The notes under the pieces were generated by a model. The model worked only from the letters and a program-made list of their open reading frames with translations, was not told where the DNA came from and ran no database searches. Made by a program: the position numbers and the translations under genes. A stretch of DNA of 64,000 nucleotides, from positions 2,480,001 through 2,544,000 of the forward strand of contig OZ037833.1 of NCBI GenBank assembly GCA_964035575.1, in the 5' to 3' direction. The stretch is from Rhynchopus sp. YZ270_cl-10 (Eukaryota; Euglenozoa; Diplonemea; Diplonemida; Diplonemidae). This document shows positions 19,201-33,500 of this stretch, in pieces (position 1 is the stretch's first letter; the number at the start of each line of letters is the position of its first letter).

Positions 19201-21147
19201 GCAGACTACCGCACCCCACCACTCCACCCACGCATCGGCCTCTCCGCTGCCCGCATCACCCACACCCCACACGGCGCCTACGTACCCCTCCGCGACACAA
19301 AGGCCACCCTCTACAACCCGCCCCTCCACAGCAACGTCCCCCTCTTCGCGTTCACCCTCCACATTGCAGAAGGGCTTGACTCCTCTGCGCTCCTCCAATA
19401 CTCAGCTTCCCTATGGAATGCTGCGTTTGAGGAGAGATTGGGTGTATCACAGAAAGGCTATGAAGCTGAAGTAGCAGACGTTTTGAACGGAGTTAAAAAG
19501 GAGTCATATATAGAAGGTGAGGTGCAAAAGTTGTGCACATTAAATGAAGGGGACCGTCAGGTGAGCGGGGTGGTATCAGGGTTGGGGGTAGAAGAGGGCA
19601 GTGGGTTTGGGTTGAACCCGGATGCAGGGGTACACCCGGTGTCGTTGTTTGCTGTGAATGAGAACAATGCGTTTTATGCTTTTGGTGCCTTCTATTTTGG
19701 GTCCTCTTCTTCAGCATATTCTCAGCAAGGTGAGTCCATGCTCCGTCTGCTTCTTTCTTCTGTTCAGGAAGGTGCGACTCATCTGTTCCCCACTGTGTAT
19801 TCATGGGAACGTTCTGCATGGGTTCATCGTACTTCAGGTAGGCAGTATTGTAGTGCAGATATGGGGGCAACGGTGTTCTGGTTGTTTCATTTGAAAGCGC
19901 ATTTTCCGAAGATTGAAACCGTTTTAAGTCAGGTTGCGAACAAAAAGGCGGCTCTCTGGTATGACCTCAGGAAGTACGCAGATTTTATAGTGAGCCACCA
20001 AAGGGAGGATGGGTCGATTCCGTTGTATTTTGATGAAGATATTTCGCCGTTGGGGCAGGCTACGCATTCTGGTGGGGAGTTGCCTACGATTTACACAGTG
20101 TACGGCTCGACTGCGGTTAATGGCATTGTTCTGGCGATTGCGGCGAATGCTGACTTTTTTGATGCAGCGGAAGGGCATACATCGTTTGCTGCTCTTACGA
20201 CTGCTGCGGAGCGTGCAGCGGAATTTATTGAGAATGGGTTGCTTGCAGGGTTGCAGTCACGAAGCAGACAGCCGCTTAACACATTGGTTTGGATTGGGTG
20301 GCATGCACTGTATTTATATCGTGCAACGACAAAGCAGAAGTGGCTCTCAGTCCTGGAGCGTGTAGCAGCGTTGGTGAGTCTTCAGCAGCAGGCATGGTCG
20401 CCACCGATGTTCTCCTCGTTTGGTGATACCTTTGGAGGGTTTTCGCCGTATGCACGGAGCGGGCAGTTTTCGCCGTCAGTATACGCAGGGGTCTTCCTCG
20501 CAGACGCCTTTCTCTTGACCCGTGACCCGCAGCTGCTCACGCGAAGCATTGCCGCAGTTCGTTCTGCCTTTGCCTTTGTTGATAAAAATACGTCGTTCGC
20601 TGCAGCAGATATTATACAGTACCGTACCGGGAAGGAGGATGAGGATGAAGGGGGGGAGACCGATGCGGGTGTGCGGAGAAGGAAGCATGATGGGTCGCCG
20701 CAAAGAGGGTGGGCGGGTGCGGTGTCTGCGGCAGGGTATCTGCTGTCGTTGTTGGGGGATGTTGTGGTATGTTATACAAACGGGTTTCTTTTTTTCTGCA
20801 AACATGGATCAAAATCAGGGACTGATACAAACCCACATTGAATCATGAAAAATTCCAAAAAATCTGCATAAAATACACAATTTCCTCACATTATCACAGA
20901 AAAAAAACTTCACAATTATTCACAATACAAATAAAAACAGGTTGACGTTGAAAACGAATTCTTCTCCGCAATAGATAGCATCAAGGTGACCGGAAAGTTC
21001 AACGGCGCCTCAAAACTTAGTCTCACCATTGACAACCCACCTACCCAAGTTCGGATCAAATTCTGCGCTCCTCCAACAGACTTCCAGCTCATCGTCAACG
21101 ACGTTCCGCTAAACATCGAACAGGTGGAAGCAATATTCATACCATAA
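16297..21147 (+). CDS. Large type II membrane protein with C-terminal six-hairpin (alpha/alpha)6-like region, two exons
   Basis: Exons 16297-20766 and 20941-21147 give about 1,558 aa. Basic N-terminus (MRHRRRHSQARRR) then one hydrophobic segment at about 17-35 (TMVLGVGVVAMIALFGVQF): a signal anchor with a long luminal or extracellular C-terminus, as in Golgi glycan enzymes. Residues ~100-1130 are not recognised; many NxS/T sequons are present. Residues ~1135-1490 have a repeated helical pattern with aromatic/acidic motifs: SADMGATVFWLFHLKAHFPK, DFIVSHQREDGSIPLYFDED, GSTAVNGIVLAIAANADFF, TLVWIGWHALYLYRATTKQK and SPSVYAGVFLADAFLLTRDP. This resembles (alpha/alpha)6 glycosidase/lyase folds. Exon 2 adds a beta-rich 68-aa end (VTGKFNGASKLSLTIDN..). 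Reading: an uncharacterised glycan-active Golgi or surface protein; function not established. Third-base usage switches between C-rich and G-rich patches. Confidence 0.7.
20767..20940 (+). other. cis-intron of type II membrane protein (174 bp)
   Basis: GTATGT donor after GTG; acceptor AAATAAAAACAG at 20940. Phase 0. The alternative acceptor ATCACAG (20899) would give a stop soon after, so 20940 is chosen. The downstream exon is open to TAA at 21145-21147. Confidence 0.75.
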
Positions 21148-21529
21148 AAAGGTTGCCTTGCCTGGGGAGGGATTTGGGAAGAAAAAAGGATAAGTGTAGC
21201 TCAGCTTCGTCTGCACTATGACCAAAGTGAAAAGGATAGTTTTCCGACTTCGAAACGAAACATAAAACAAAGAATAACAACACGGCAACAAAACGCAAGC
21301 TCCAAGCTTGACCCTGCCTTAACGAAAAAAAATACATTCCTCTCACCCTCCCCCTCACCCCAATTCTCCGTTTGCACTTTCAGCTTCTCTTTCTCCCATA
21401 TTCTATACCAACTCCATTCCACCCCTAAGAATCGATGCCTCCATCCAAGGTGTTTAGCAGCTCTGTTCAACCTTTGATTTAAAAAAACCTTTCATTTCTC
21501 CACAGGAACAGAAGAGTACCTTTTTAAAA
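21148..21529. other. intergenic region before dynein gene
   Basis: No gene. A partial element B-like string CCGTTTGCACTTTCAGCTTCT occurs at about 21368. A pyrimidine tract ending TTTCTCCACAG (21505) precedes the dynein ATG by 24 bases. Confidence 0.55.
21488..21505 (+). promoter_or_regulatory. putative splice/trans-splice acceptor of dynein gene
   Basis: ACCTTTCATTTCTCCACAG: a pyrimidine tract and CACAG, the same consensus as the proven-looking cis-intron ends in this window. Confidence 0.5.
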
Positions 21530-24500
21530 ATGAGTTTTATGGATAAGGAAATCGCGGACCATGTTGCGCCGATCCCTGAAGATGTGTTGCAGGGGAAGAC
21601 CGGAAAGGACTTGGCCGAGGCAGAACGGGGGTATCGTGCCTTTGTGCGTCTACGTGACCAAGAGGAGCGACTGCGGCACCAGGCGTATCTGAAGGTGGCG
21701 GATTCGGTGCAGCGCTTGCTGCGGCCACCACGCCGTATACCACAACAGCTTTCCACTCAAGCAGTCAAAGTGCACATCCCCCGCGAGCTTCGCGATGTAA
21801 AGAAAGGCCTTCCCGACGTAACAAACGGCCGCGGCTACACCTCTATACACACCTCAAAGGTTAAGGAGAAGGAGAAAGAGAAGGAAAAGGAAAAGCCTGC
21901 AGACCTCACCGAGACAGACAAAAGCCACTCCTCGTCCGCCCCTGTAAAGGTCAAGGCGAAGTCGCTGACGGAGAGCATCGCAGGCTTATACACCCCATCC
22001 GCGAATGTACGGTCGAATACACGAAACCACAAGATGAATGCGCCTGGATACACTGTGACATATCGGAACACTAGGCCTCCACCGCTTCCGGAGCCGGATT
22101 TGCAGGATTCGTGCAAAGGCCAGGTAGGGGTGGATCCGCTTACGTCTCACTTCCTTCCGGTGGAGGAGTTTGACAACACAGAGTTGGAGCCATGTGAACC
22201 GCAGGATTGGGTGCTTATGGGGCGGGTCGAAGGGAAGGATGGAACCCCAGCGAGGTCGAAGTACTATGGCACGCTTTCTGATGATGGGGAGTGGAGGGGG
22301 TGTGTGGTGCGGGACTACAATGAGCATGAGAATTCATATCTTGTGGAGTGGGCGGCCGACAGCATGGTGGTGCGTGAGAGGGATGGAGCACCGCCGAAGA
22401 AGTGGGTGAAAAGGTTGAACCTTCTGTTTGACTTGGAAGATGAAGCGCAATGGAAGGAGCGACGCAGGCAGGCGGAGGAGTTGCGTGACGAAGCGGAAGG
22501 GCAACTACGAATTCACCTCTACATCCTGGGTCTGCCAGATGACATTGTTGCCCCCATCGACGAAAACCAAATCGACAAAATTCTTGCCTTAGTGGCAGAC
22601 GAATTCCCCGTAGCGCATCTCTCGGTCATTGAGAAGAGCATTTCTGAGATGCGCGACACATACGCCTTTGGTCTCAAGCACGCAATCTTCAACTACAAAT
22701 TCAAAGACCCCTCTGAAGTGCTTCGTCTCGAATCGCTCAACCTTCCCAAACCCATCCAACCCGCAATCCCTGAGCTCTCCGCGCTGTTAGGCACGGTAGA
22801 CATATTGTCCCCGAATTTTCCGTTTGCGCGGAGGTACATCGAGGAGAACCTCTTCTTCACGCATCCGTTGTTGTATTCAACGATTTTTGCGATTGTAGGG
22901 AAGTGGGAGCAGTTTGAGTGCGAGCTGCTGTGCGATGTGGAGATGGGGGAGATTACATTGCCGTGTGAGTTGGATGTGTTTAAGTTGCGGCAGAATTCGA
23001 CGGTCTCGCGGGTATCAGAGCGTTTGCAGGATGATTGGTCTGTGAACACAACGGCAACGATCTTGAACGACCTGGACGTCCACTTCAATTTCTATGAGGA
23101 TGACGCAGAGCGCTACCGTGCCTCGCGTATGTGCCGTTTCTTCCGGATGATCAACCTTGTCATGTCGTACCAACTCCGTACCCTAGTAGTGGACAGCATC
23201 AAGGCTTACACAGACTTCCTCACAAAATACAAAGTGGAATACCCAGAAGACTACGACGAAGCAGAAGATATGATTGAAGAGCCCGCCGGAGACACCATTG
23301 AGCGTGAACGCAAGGTGAACTTCCTCAAGGCAAAGGAGGAGCTTGCACACCAAGAAGAGGAAGGTGCGGCAGGGGAGGACAAGCCAGAGGAGACAAAGAA
23401 GGCGAAGACCGTTGTCGAGGACGAGGAGGAGGAGGAGGAGAGCGTCGGGGACAGGGAGTACGTCGAGGTGTGCCTCGTCAAGCTGTCGCTTGAGGTTGAC
23501 GAGGAGAAGGAGAATGTGGGGTTCACGAACCGTACCCTGCAGATGTGCACGCAGGTCAACGGAAACGCACCGCTCTTTGTCGTGAAGCTCATCTCCAACT
23601 CGTCGCAGGTTATCTTCGACCCGCTGCTGGAGGAGGTGGAGGACGCAGTGACGGGGGTCTACGAAGGCTTCTTCCAAGAGACGTCAGACATCCTCGGTGT
23701 GGGCGACAAGCTCTTCCCCTTGCTCAACCTCCGCCCCTTCGAACTCGCATCCGTATCGCGTTCGGAGCTCCCTATCGACTACGTGCACACACTCATGAAC
23801 GAGAACAAGAAGGGCCTGCGGCAGCTCCTCGCACTCTACGAAGGCTTTGAGTACCTCCTCAAGATCGACATCGAGTCCTTCATCGAAGAGTTTGAGGCAA
23901 CAAAGCCCAACCTCAGCGACTTCGCCGCACAGTTCGACCAGCTCCAGATTGATGCGGAGCGTGTGCAGAGCAGGTCGCTCAACGAGGTCTGCTTCGAGCT
24001 CATCAAGGTTGAGTGCTACGACATCAAACGCTCCCTGGGGCGCAAGATCCAAGACATCTCCAGTGCCCTGCAAGACCTCCTCGCCAAGCAGTCCAGAGGC
24101 GAATGCGAGAACTGCTCCTCCGAGTATGCACAGATCTACGCCACCATCCAAGCGCCCGTCGAAACACCCGAAGCGCTGCACAAACTCAAGCTCGAGGCCG
24201 ACCGTGTGCCCGAACGTGTGGAGAAGCTGCAGCAGACCTTCTCCAAGGTGACGGATGCGAACGCCCTGCTCGCCTTCCACAAGCACACCATCGAGGACGA
24301 CTACTTCGAGCTCTACTGGAACACTCTCGGCTGGCCGCAGCGTGTGCAGCAGGTGCTGGAGGACTCTGAGTTCAGGTACAAGGAGAACCGCCACCGCTTC
24401 ATCAACCAGCTCCGCGAGGACACGGAAGAGCTGACACGCGAGGTGACGGAGCTGCAGACGCAGGTCGACAAATGCAGCAGGTGGTCTGCAGAGAACCAGC

Positions 24501-27500
24501 TCGAGGAGTACTTCACACAGGTGCAGAAGCTGCGTTCGCAGATCGATGAGTGCGGCGAGAAGATGCTGAAGTACAACTCACGCGAGAACCTCTTCAACAT
24601 GCCGAACACGCCCTGGCACCTCAAGGAGCTTGCCGCCTCCTTCGAGCCCTACGAGCAGCTGTGGACCATCGTCAACCACGTCTCCTCCAAGTTCGAACTG
24701 TGGAACATGCGTCCCTTCGAGAACCTGCAGCCCGACGAGGTCGAGACGAACGTCATGCAGTGGGGCAAGACGCTCAACATGCTCACCCGCAAGCTCAAGG
24801 ACGAGGGGCCACTGCAGATCGCAACCAAGTTCTACGAGCAGGTGCGTGCCTTCCAGCCGCTCATCCCGCTCATCCATGCACTGCGCCACCCGGGTCTGCA
24901 GGCAAAGCATTGGAAGGAGATTGCTTCCATGGTCGGCAGCACCGACAAGGAGCTGAAGCCGCCTGAGCAGGACAAGTTCACCCTGAGGCACTTGACGGCA
25001 AACTTTGACCTGCTGTCGCACCTGCACGCTATTGAGGAGGTGTCCGACCGGGCAGAGAAGCAGCACAAGCTCGACAAGCAGCTTGCAGACATGAAGGCCG
25101 AGTGGACTCACGTGCAGTACCAGCTTGAGCCCTCTGGCGAGACGTTCCTCCTGAAGGAGGTGGACGACATCCAAGCGAAGCTGGACGACCACATTGTCAA
25201 GACTCAGACCATGCTTGGCTCGCAGCACGCGAAGGACATCAAAGACCAGGTGGAGCGCTGGGAGAAACGTCTCCTGCTCCTGCAGGCGATCCAGGACGAG
25301 TGGCTCAAGTGCCAGCAGCAGTGGGCGTACCTGTCCCCTATCTTCTCGGCCTCGGACATCCAAAAGGCGCTGCCTGGTGCGTACCAGTCCTTCTCGAAGG
25401 TGGACAAGGTGTGGTGCGAAGTGATGGAGTCCACGAAGAAGAACCCCTCTGTGATTATCAAAGCAGACGACGAGGACCTGCTGCGCAAGTTCCAGAAGGC
25501 CAACGGGCTGCTTGAGGAGATCATGAAGAAGCTGTACGACTTCCTCGAGACAAAGCGCATGGCGTTCCCGCGCTTCTACTTCATCTCGAACGATGCGCTC
25601 CTCGAGATCCTGTCCGAGTCGCAGGAGCCGACCCGTGTGCAGAAGTACCTTGCAAAGTGCTTTGAGGGCGTGAAGGAGCTGCGCTTCCGTGAGAACCTTG
25701 ACATCGACCAGATGATCTCCCCCGAAGGCGAGTGTGTCGACTTCGCAAAGAAGATGAACCCCTCTGACTGCAACAACCAGGTGGAGCTGTGGCTGGACAA
25801 GGTCGAGGAGTCGATGCGCAACTCTGTGCGCGACCATCTGTGCCGCTCCATTGACGACTATGTGAAGAAGTCGGACACGATGGAGGGGCGGTCTAAATGG
25901 CTGCTGTCGTGGCCGGGGCAGGTTGTGCTGGCGATTTCTTGTCTGTTCTGGACGCGCGAAACGGAGGAGGCGTTGACACTAGAGAAGAACGCAGGACTGC
26001 ATAAGTACGCTGTTAAATGCGATGAGCAGAAGCAGGGGCTTGTCAACTGCGTGCGTGGGAAGCTGACCCGTGTGGAGCGTGCGACCATCCAGGCGCTGCT
26101 TGTCATTGAGGTGCACAACCAGGTCATCACGAACGAGATCCGCGACAAGGGTGTGAGCGAGATGTCTGCATTTGACTGGCAGGCACAGCTGCGCTACTAC
26201 TGGGAAGACGGGAACCTGTGGGTCAAGCAGACGAACGCGATCCTCCCATACGGGTACGAATACCTCGGCAACACAGGCCGCCTGGTGATCACGAACCTGA
26301 CGGACAGATGCTACCGCACCCTCACCGGCGCACTCCACCTCAACTACGGTGGTGCCCCCGAAGGCCCTGCAGGTACTGGCAAGACCGAGACCGTGAAGGA
26401 TCTCTCGAAGGCCCTCGCAAAGCACTGTGTCGTGTACAACTGCTCCGACCAGTGTGACTACAAGATGATGGGTGCGCTCTTCAAGGGTCTCGCCCAGGCA
26501 GGGTCGTGGGCATGCCTTGACGAGTTCAACCGTATCGAGATCCAGGTGCTCTCTGTCATTGCGCAGCAGATCTCCACGATCCAAATGGCTATCGCAGACG
26601 GCCACGTTGGCGGCGAGTTTTTGTTCGAAAACGTGACCATCAAGTTGAAGCACGGATCCTCCGTCTTCATCACCATGAACCCCGGGTACGCCGGACGTGC
26701 TGAGCTGCCGGACAACTTGAAGGCACTGTTCAGACCTGTTGCGATGATGGTTCCCGACTACCGTCTTATTGGGGAAATCTCGCTGTTCTCTTGTGGGTTC
26801 CTTGAGGCACCTGCGCTTTCCACCAAGATTGTGACTACGTACAAGCTGTGCTCTGAGTCGCTTTCCTCGCAGTCGCACTACGACTACGGTATGAGGGCTG
26901 TCAAGTCTGTACTGAACGCGGCAGCACGCCTGAAGCAGGAGTACCCAGAGGAGAACGAGGCCATCCTTGTGCTGCGCTCCATCAAGGATGTCAACCTGCC
27001 GAAGTTCTTGTCGCACGACGTGCCCCTTTTCCACAACATCCTGGGCGACCTGTTCCCTGGTGTTGTCCTCGAACCACCAGACTACGAAGACTACGACCGT
27101 GCACTGAACACTGCCTGCGAGTTCTTCAACCTGCAGAACACCGAGTACTTCCGCCTCAAGGCCTACGAATGCTACGAGATGATCAACGTGCGCCACGGTC
27201 TCATGGTGGTAGGCATGTCCTTGGGTGGCAAGTCCATGATTCTCAAAAGCTTGGCCCACGCGAACACAACACTCAACGGACAAAACCTCCCAAAATCATG
27301 CCCCGAAAACAAAACCCACATCACCGTCATCAACCCGAAGGCCATCACCATGGGGCAGCTGTATGGTTGCTTTGACATTTCGAACGACTGGAACGATGGG
27401 ATTTTGGCTCGCACCTTCCGGACGCTGTCGGAGCAAACGACACCTGACCGGAAGTGGATTGTGTTGGATGGGCCTGTTGACGCCATCTGGATTGAGAACA

Positions 27501-30500
27501 TGAACACTGTACTGGACGACAACAAGAAGCTGTGTTTGGTCAACGGAGACATCATCTCCATGGGCGACACGATGAACATGATCTTTGAGGTGCAGGACCT
27601 GTTGGTCGCGTCGCCTGCCACTGTGTCGCGGTGCGGGATGATCTACACGGAGCCCGATACGTTGGGGTGGCGCTGTCTCTTTGAGTCGTGGCTGAACGTG
27701 CTGCCCGAGGGCCTCAAGAACAACGAGGTGGCGCAGCAGGTCATCACGTCGCTCATCGACACCTTCGCCGAGGGTGCGCTCTACTACGTCTCGCACTTCT
27801 GCAAGCGTTACGTGCCGCTCTCCAACTCGGTTCTCCTCGTGCAGTTGCTCAAGCTCTGGACGACCTCCTTCACAGATTTCGAAGAGGACGACGCAACCGG
27901 GAAGAAGCCCTGGCTCCAAATGGACGAAGTCGAGATCCAGAAGCGTTTGGAAGGATGGTTCCTCTTTGCACTCACCTGGGCGACAGCAGGGTCGTTGGAT
28001 GTCAAGGGACGTCTCGGGTTTGACAAATGGCTGAAGGATATGTGCGGCCTTGGCGGCGACAAGAAGGACAAGAAGAAGGACGACGAGAAGAAGTACAACT
28101 TCGCCATCTCGGTACCCGACAAGCGCTCGATGTTCGACTTTGTCTTCAACAACCAGGAGCTGCGCTTCATTGACTGGCTCGACACGCTTCCTGCGCTGGA
28201 GGTATCTCCGGAGGCGTCGTACCATCAGATCATTGTCCCTACGACCGACACTGCGCGCTACTCCTTCCTTCTGAAGATCTGCATTGAGAAGAACCTGCCG
28301 TGCCTCTACGTTGGCGAAACGGGGACCGGCAAGACCATTCTCATCAAAGACATGCTGACGAACGTCATTGACAAAGAACGCTATCTGTACCTCATGATCG
28401 GCTTCTCTGCACAGACGACCGCGAACCAGGTGCAGGACCAGATCGACGCGAAGGTGGACAAACGGCGTAAGGGGGTTTACGGTCCGCCTATTGGGAAGAA
28501 GATGTGCATCTTCATTGACGACCTGAACATGCCGCAGAAGGAAGAGTATGGTGCACAGCCGCCTATTGAGATTATCAGGCAGTGGATGGACCACAGAGGG
28601 TGGTACGAACACAAGAAGGACAACGTCGACTTCAGGGAGCTCCAGGACGTCTGCTTCATCGGTGCGATGGGTCCGCCTGGAGGCGGCCGGTCCGACATCA
28701 CCCCACGTCTGCTGAGGCACTACTGTGTGATCTCCCTGCCACCTTTCGATGACGCCACCATGAAGAAGATCTTCGCAACTCTCGTAGAGTGGATGGTCTC
28801 ACGTCCTGGATACAACGCAGTTCTCATCGGCATGGTGCCGCAAACAGTGCAAGCCTCCATCGATGTCTACAACACAATCTGCGAGAAGCTGCTCCCAACC
28901 CCAGAGAAGAGTCATTACACATTCAACCTGCGTGACATTTCAAAGGTGTTCCAGGGTATGTCCTTGGCGCCTGCATCAAGAGTGACGGATATGTCGTCGC
29001 TAAGCAGATTGTGGATTCATGAGTGCTACCGTATCTTCCATGACAGACTGGTTGAGGAGGGGGACCGGAAGTGGTTCCAGGAGTTGATGGCGACCAACCT
29101 GAAGGCGAACTTCAAGCTTGATTTCCACCAGGTCATCCCGAGGCTGCCTGTTGTGTACGCTGACTTCATGGAGACGGAGATTGATGACAGGAAGTACGAA
29201 GAGCTTGTTGACCTGGATAAGTCTCGCAAGATGCTCCAGGACTACCTGTCCACGTACAACCACACCGCAAAGAAGCAGATGGACCTCGTCATCTTCACCT
29301 ACGTGCTGGAGCACGTATCGCGCATCTCGCGTGTCATCAAGCTCCCCTTTGGACACTGCCTCCTCATCGGTGTAGGAGGGTCCGGTAGACAGTCGTGCAC
29401 CCGCCTTGCCGCATCCATCAGTGACTATAAATGCGTGCAGCCGCAGGTCACAAAGGGGTTCAGCAGGGTCGACTGGCTTGACTCGATTCGCGCCTTCTTG
29501 CGCTCCTCCGGCATCAAGAATGAGGACTCGGTGTTCCTGCTGACGGACACCCAGATTGTGCAGGAGGAGTTCCTTGAGGATATGTGCAACATCCTCAACA
29601 CTGGTGAGGTGCCGTCCCTGATGCAACCTGAGGACGTCGACGTCATTGCCGAGGCGCTGAAGAACCCATGCAAGGAGGCCGGGTGGGAGTGGCACTCCAA
29701 GGAGCACATCTACCGCTACTTTGTGGAGCGTTGCCGCTGTCTGTGTCACATTGTCATGGCCTTCTCGCCTGTGGGCGCGACACTGCGTACACGCCTTCGC
29801 AAATTCCCTGCACTGGTCAACTGCTCTACTATCGATTGGTTCACGGAGTGGCCTGTGGATGGGTTGTCCACCGTTGCAAAATCGATCTTCGAGGACGTGC
29901 AGCTCACTGACGATCAGAAGCATGCGTGCGTCGAAAGCTGCGTCCAGATGCACCGCGACACAAAGGGGATGTGCACACGCTACCTGGAGGAGGCGAGGAT
30001 GAGCACGTACGTGACACCCACGTCGTACCTTGAGCTGTTGTCCACATTCAGAAGCCTTCTCGCGAAGATGCGGTCCGAGATTTCGTCTGCAAAGCACCGT
30101 TACGACCATGGTCTGGACACACTGAAGAAGACGGAAGAAGAGGTTGAGGACAAGCAGGCTGCGCTTGAACTTCTGAAGCCGCATCTCAAGACCACGATGG
30201 CGGAGACGGCAGAGGCAGAGCTGGACATTGCGAAGCAGAAGGACGACGCAGCGGAGATCCGTGCTGTGGTTGCACGCGAGGAGGAGGAGACGTCGAAGAA
30301 GGAGTCTGAGTCGCGCGCCATTGCCGACAACTGCAACTCCGAGCTTGCAGAGGCGCTGCCCGCACTGAACAAGGCCATGGAGGCGGTGAAGAACATCGAC
30401 AAAGGACAGCTGACCCTCATCAAGGCAATGGGGTCGCCCCCCGAAGGTATCAAGATGATCATGTCCGCCGTCTGCGTTATGTTCGGTGAATTCGTCAAAG

Positions 30501-33500
30501 CAAAGAAGGACGCCTCCGGCAAGCTCCAAAACGAGATGGACCTCTACTGGGACGTCTGCAAGAAGAAGATTCTGAGCGACCTGGGGAAGTTCCAGCAAGG
30601 CATGATTTCTTTTGCTGACAAGATCGAGGCCGAGGAGGAGAAGAACATGGAACAGCGCATGGACGTCATCCAGAAGAACTACCTCAAGAAGAAGGAGTTC
30701 AACGACCTCAAGATTGTCGAGAAGCTTTCTGGTGCGCTTGTTGGGGTTGTGCAGTGGATCACAGCTTCGGAGCTGTTCTACAACGTGAACAAGAAGGTCA
30801 AACCCATGAAGGCACAACTGGCTGTGGCACAGGGCGACTTAGCGCAGGCACAGCAGGAGCTTAAGGTAAAGCGTGACGCACTGCAGAAGGTGGACGACCG
30901 TCTCAACGCACTGCAGGCCGACCTCGATGAGAAGAAGCGCCGTGGTCAGGAGCTCAAGGAGCAGTACGAGGACACATCCTCCAAGCTTGACCGCGCCCTC
31001 AAGCTTGTAAAGGGGCTTGCCGGCGAGAAGGTGCGCTACCTCGAGGAGAGCGAACGTCTTGGCGGGAAGTTTGCAAACCTGCTTGGCGACGTGGTCATGG
31101 CATCAGGACAGATCGCTTACCTTGGTCCTTTTACTTCGGGATACCGTACACAGCTTTTGGATATGTGGATTAAGATGTGCAAAGGGAAGAGCATTCAGGG
31201 GAGCGACCCGTTTTCGCTTGAAAGATTCCTTGGTGACCCGCTGAAGATTCAGAGGTGGAAGATGGCGTCCCTCCCGAGCGATTCGTTCTCTGTTGACAAT
31301 GCGGTTATGATGGCAAATACGTCGCGGTGGCCACTTCTTATTGACCCGCAGATGCAGGCCAACAACTGGATCCGCAACATGGAGCGCGACAACCGTCTAA
31401 CCTGCATCCGTCCCGAGAGCGACAAAGGCTACCTCAAGACCCTCGAGGTCGCCATCCGCTCAGGCACCCCCGTACTCATGGAGAACATCGGGGAGGAGCT
31501 CGACCCCGTCCTCGAACCACTTCTCCTGAAGCAGCTCTTCCGTGACGGTGCAGGCTTCTGTGTTCTCCTCAACGATACTGCTGTTGAATACAACGACAAA
31601 TTCCGCCTCTACATCACCACAAAAATGCCCCGCCCACACTACAAACCGGAGGTCTCCACAAAAGTGTCTGTCGTTGCGTTCATGATTACACCAGCAGGTC
31701 TGACAGATCAGATGTTGAATAGGGTAGTGTCCTTTGAAGAGAAAGAGCTGGACGACAAAAAGAAGAAGGCGGTGGAGCAGTCTGCCAAATGCAAGCAGAC
31801 CCTGAAGGACATTGAGGACGCCATTCTGCACAAATTGACGTCCGCAGCAACACCGGATGAGCTGCTTGCTTCGGAGGAGATTATCACGATTTTGGATCAA
31901 TCGCAGAAAACTTCTGAAGACATCAAAAACAAGATGCAAGACATCCAACTTGTTGAGGCACGTTTCGAGAAGGTGCAGGCTACCTTCATGCCCGTCGCAT
32001 CCCCTGCTTCAGCGCTTTTCTTCTGTATTGACCAACTCTCCAACATCGACCCGATGTATCAATACTCCCTGCAGTTCTACCTGGACCTCTTCCAGAAGTC
32101 TCTTGTTGCCAGCAAGGAGCAGGAAAACGCAGAAAATGCGGAACCCATCCCACGCGCTGTCTCCATCAACGACCACTTCACATACTCACTGTACAGGAAC
32201 ATCTGTAGGTCGCTCTTTGCGAAGGACAGAATGCTGCTTTCCTTTACGATGTCACTACGTCTCTCAGATGCCGACACAACTGACGTCCGTTTCTTGATCA
32301 CCGGAGGAATCGATGATACAAAGGGAATCCCTGAATGCCCAGAATGGATTCAAAGCACGCTCTGGAAGATGGTCTGGCGGACGCAACAGCAGGTTGGCGG
32401 GCCTTTGAAGGATCTTATAAAGAGCTTCCTCAACCCTGATACAGTGGATATCTGGAAGGCAATCTACAATAGCCCCCAGCCGCATGACATTCTGCTCCCT
32501 GAAGGGGAGGAGAAGGTGGTGGATCTGCCACCAGGGTACACAGACTGCAATGATCTTCACAAGCTTTTGATTTTGCGTGCGATTCGTTCCGATAAGATTG
32601 TGCCTGCAGTGCTTCAGTATGTCCGCAACGATCCGAAGCTGGGCGCGCAGTTTACGGACCCACCTATCTTCAACCTCGAAGAAATCTATCAGGAATCCCC
32701 TGATCCTTGGACACCTATGATCTTTGTTCTTTCGAAGGGAGCGGATCCGAATTCTGATCTTAACATGCTTGCAGACAAAGAAGGGAAGATTAACACCTTC
32801 AAGAAACTCAGTCTTGGGCAGGGGCAAGATAAAAACGCTAAGGAAGCGATTTATAAGGCAAAGAGCGATGGTTCGTGGGTGTTGTTGCAGAACTGCCATT
32901 TGTACTCTGATTGGATGCCTGAGATGCAACGTCTGATTGAACAATACTCCGATGAGAATGTCAGAGAGGACCCGAAGATTTTGAATCCAGGGTTCAGGTT
33001 GTGGCTGACCAGCATGCCTTCAGATGGATTTCCACCAGCGGTGCTACAGAATGGGGTGAAAATGGTGTTGGAACCCCCTTCTGGGCTGAGATCAAACCTA
33101 TTGAAGTCGTACAACTCTGATCCCATTAACAATGCAAAGTTCTTCCAAGGGTGTAATAAACCGCAGGCATGGAAGAAGCTTTTGTTTGGTTTGTGCTTCT
33201 TCCATTCTGCGATTCAGGAGAGACGTGCATTTGGCCCTCTCGGATGGAACATCCCTTATGAATTCAACGACACCGATCTCCGCATTTCAATCCGCCAGCT
33301 CCAAATGTTCCTCAACGAATCCTCCGATATTCCTTTGGAAGCGCTCAACTATTTAGCAGCAGAATGTAACTATGGAGGGCGTGTCACAGATGACCGTGAT
33401 AGAACCTGTTTAAAAAGCATTCTGGCAGATTTCTTCTGTGAAGACATCTTTGCAAATGAAAGCTACACCTTTTCCCCTTCAGGCGTATATCGTGCACCAG

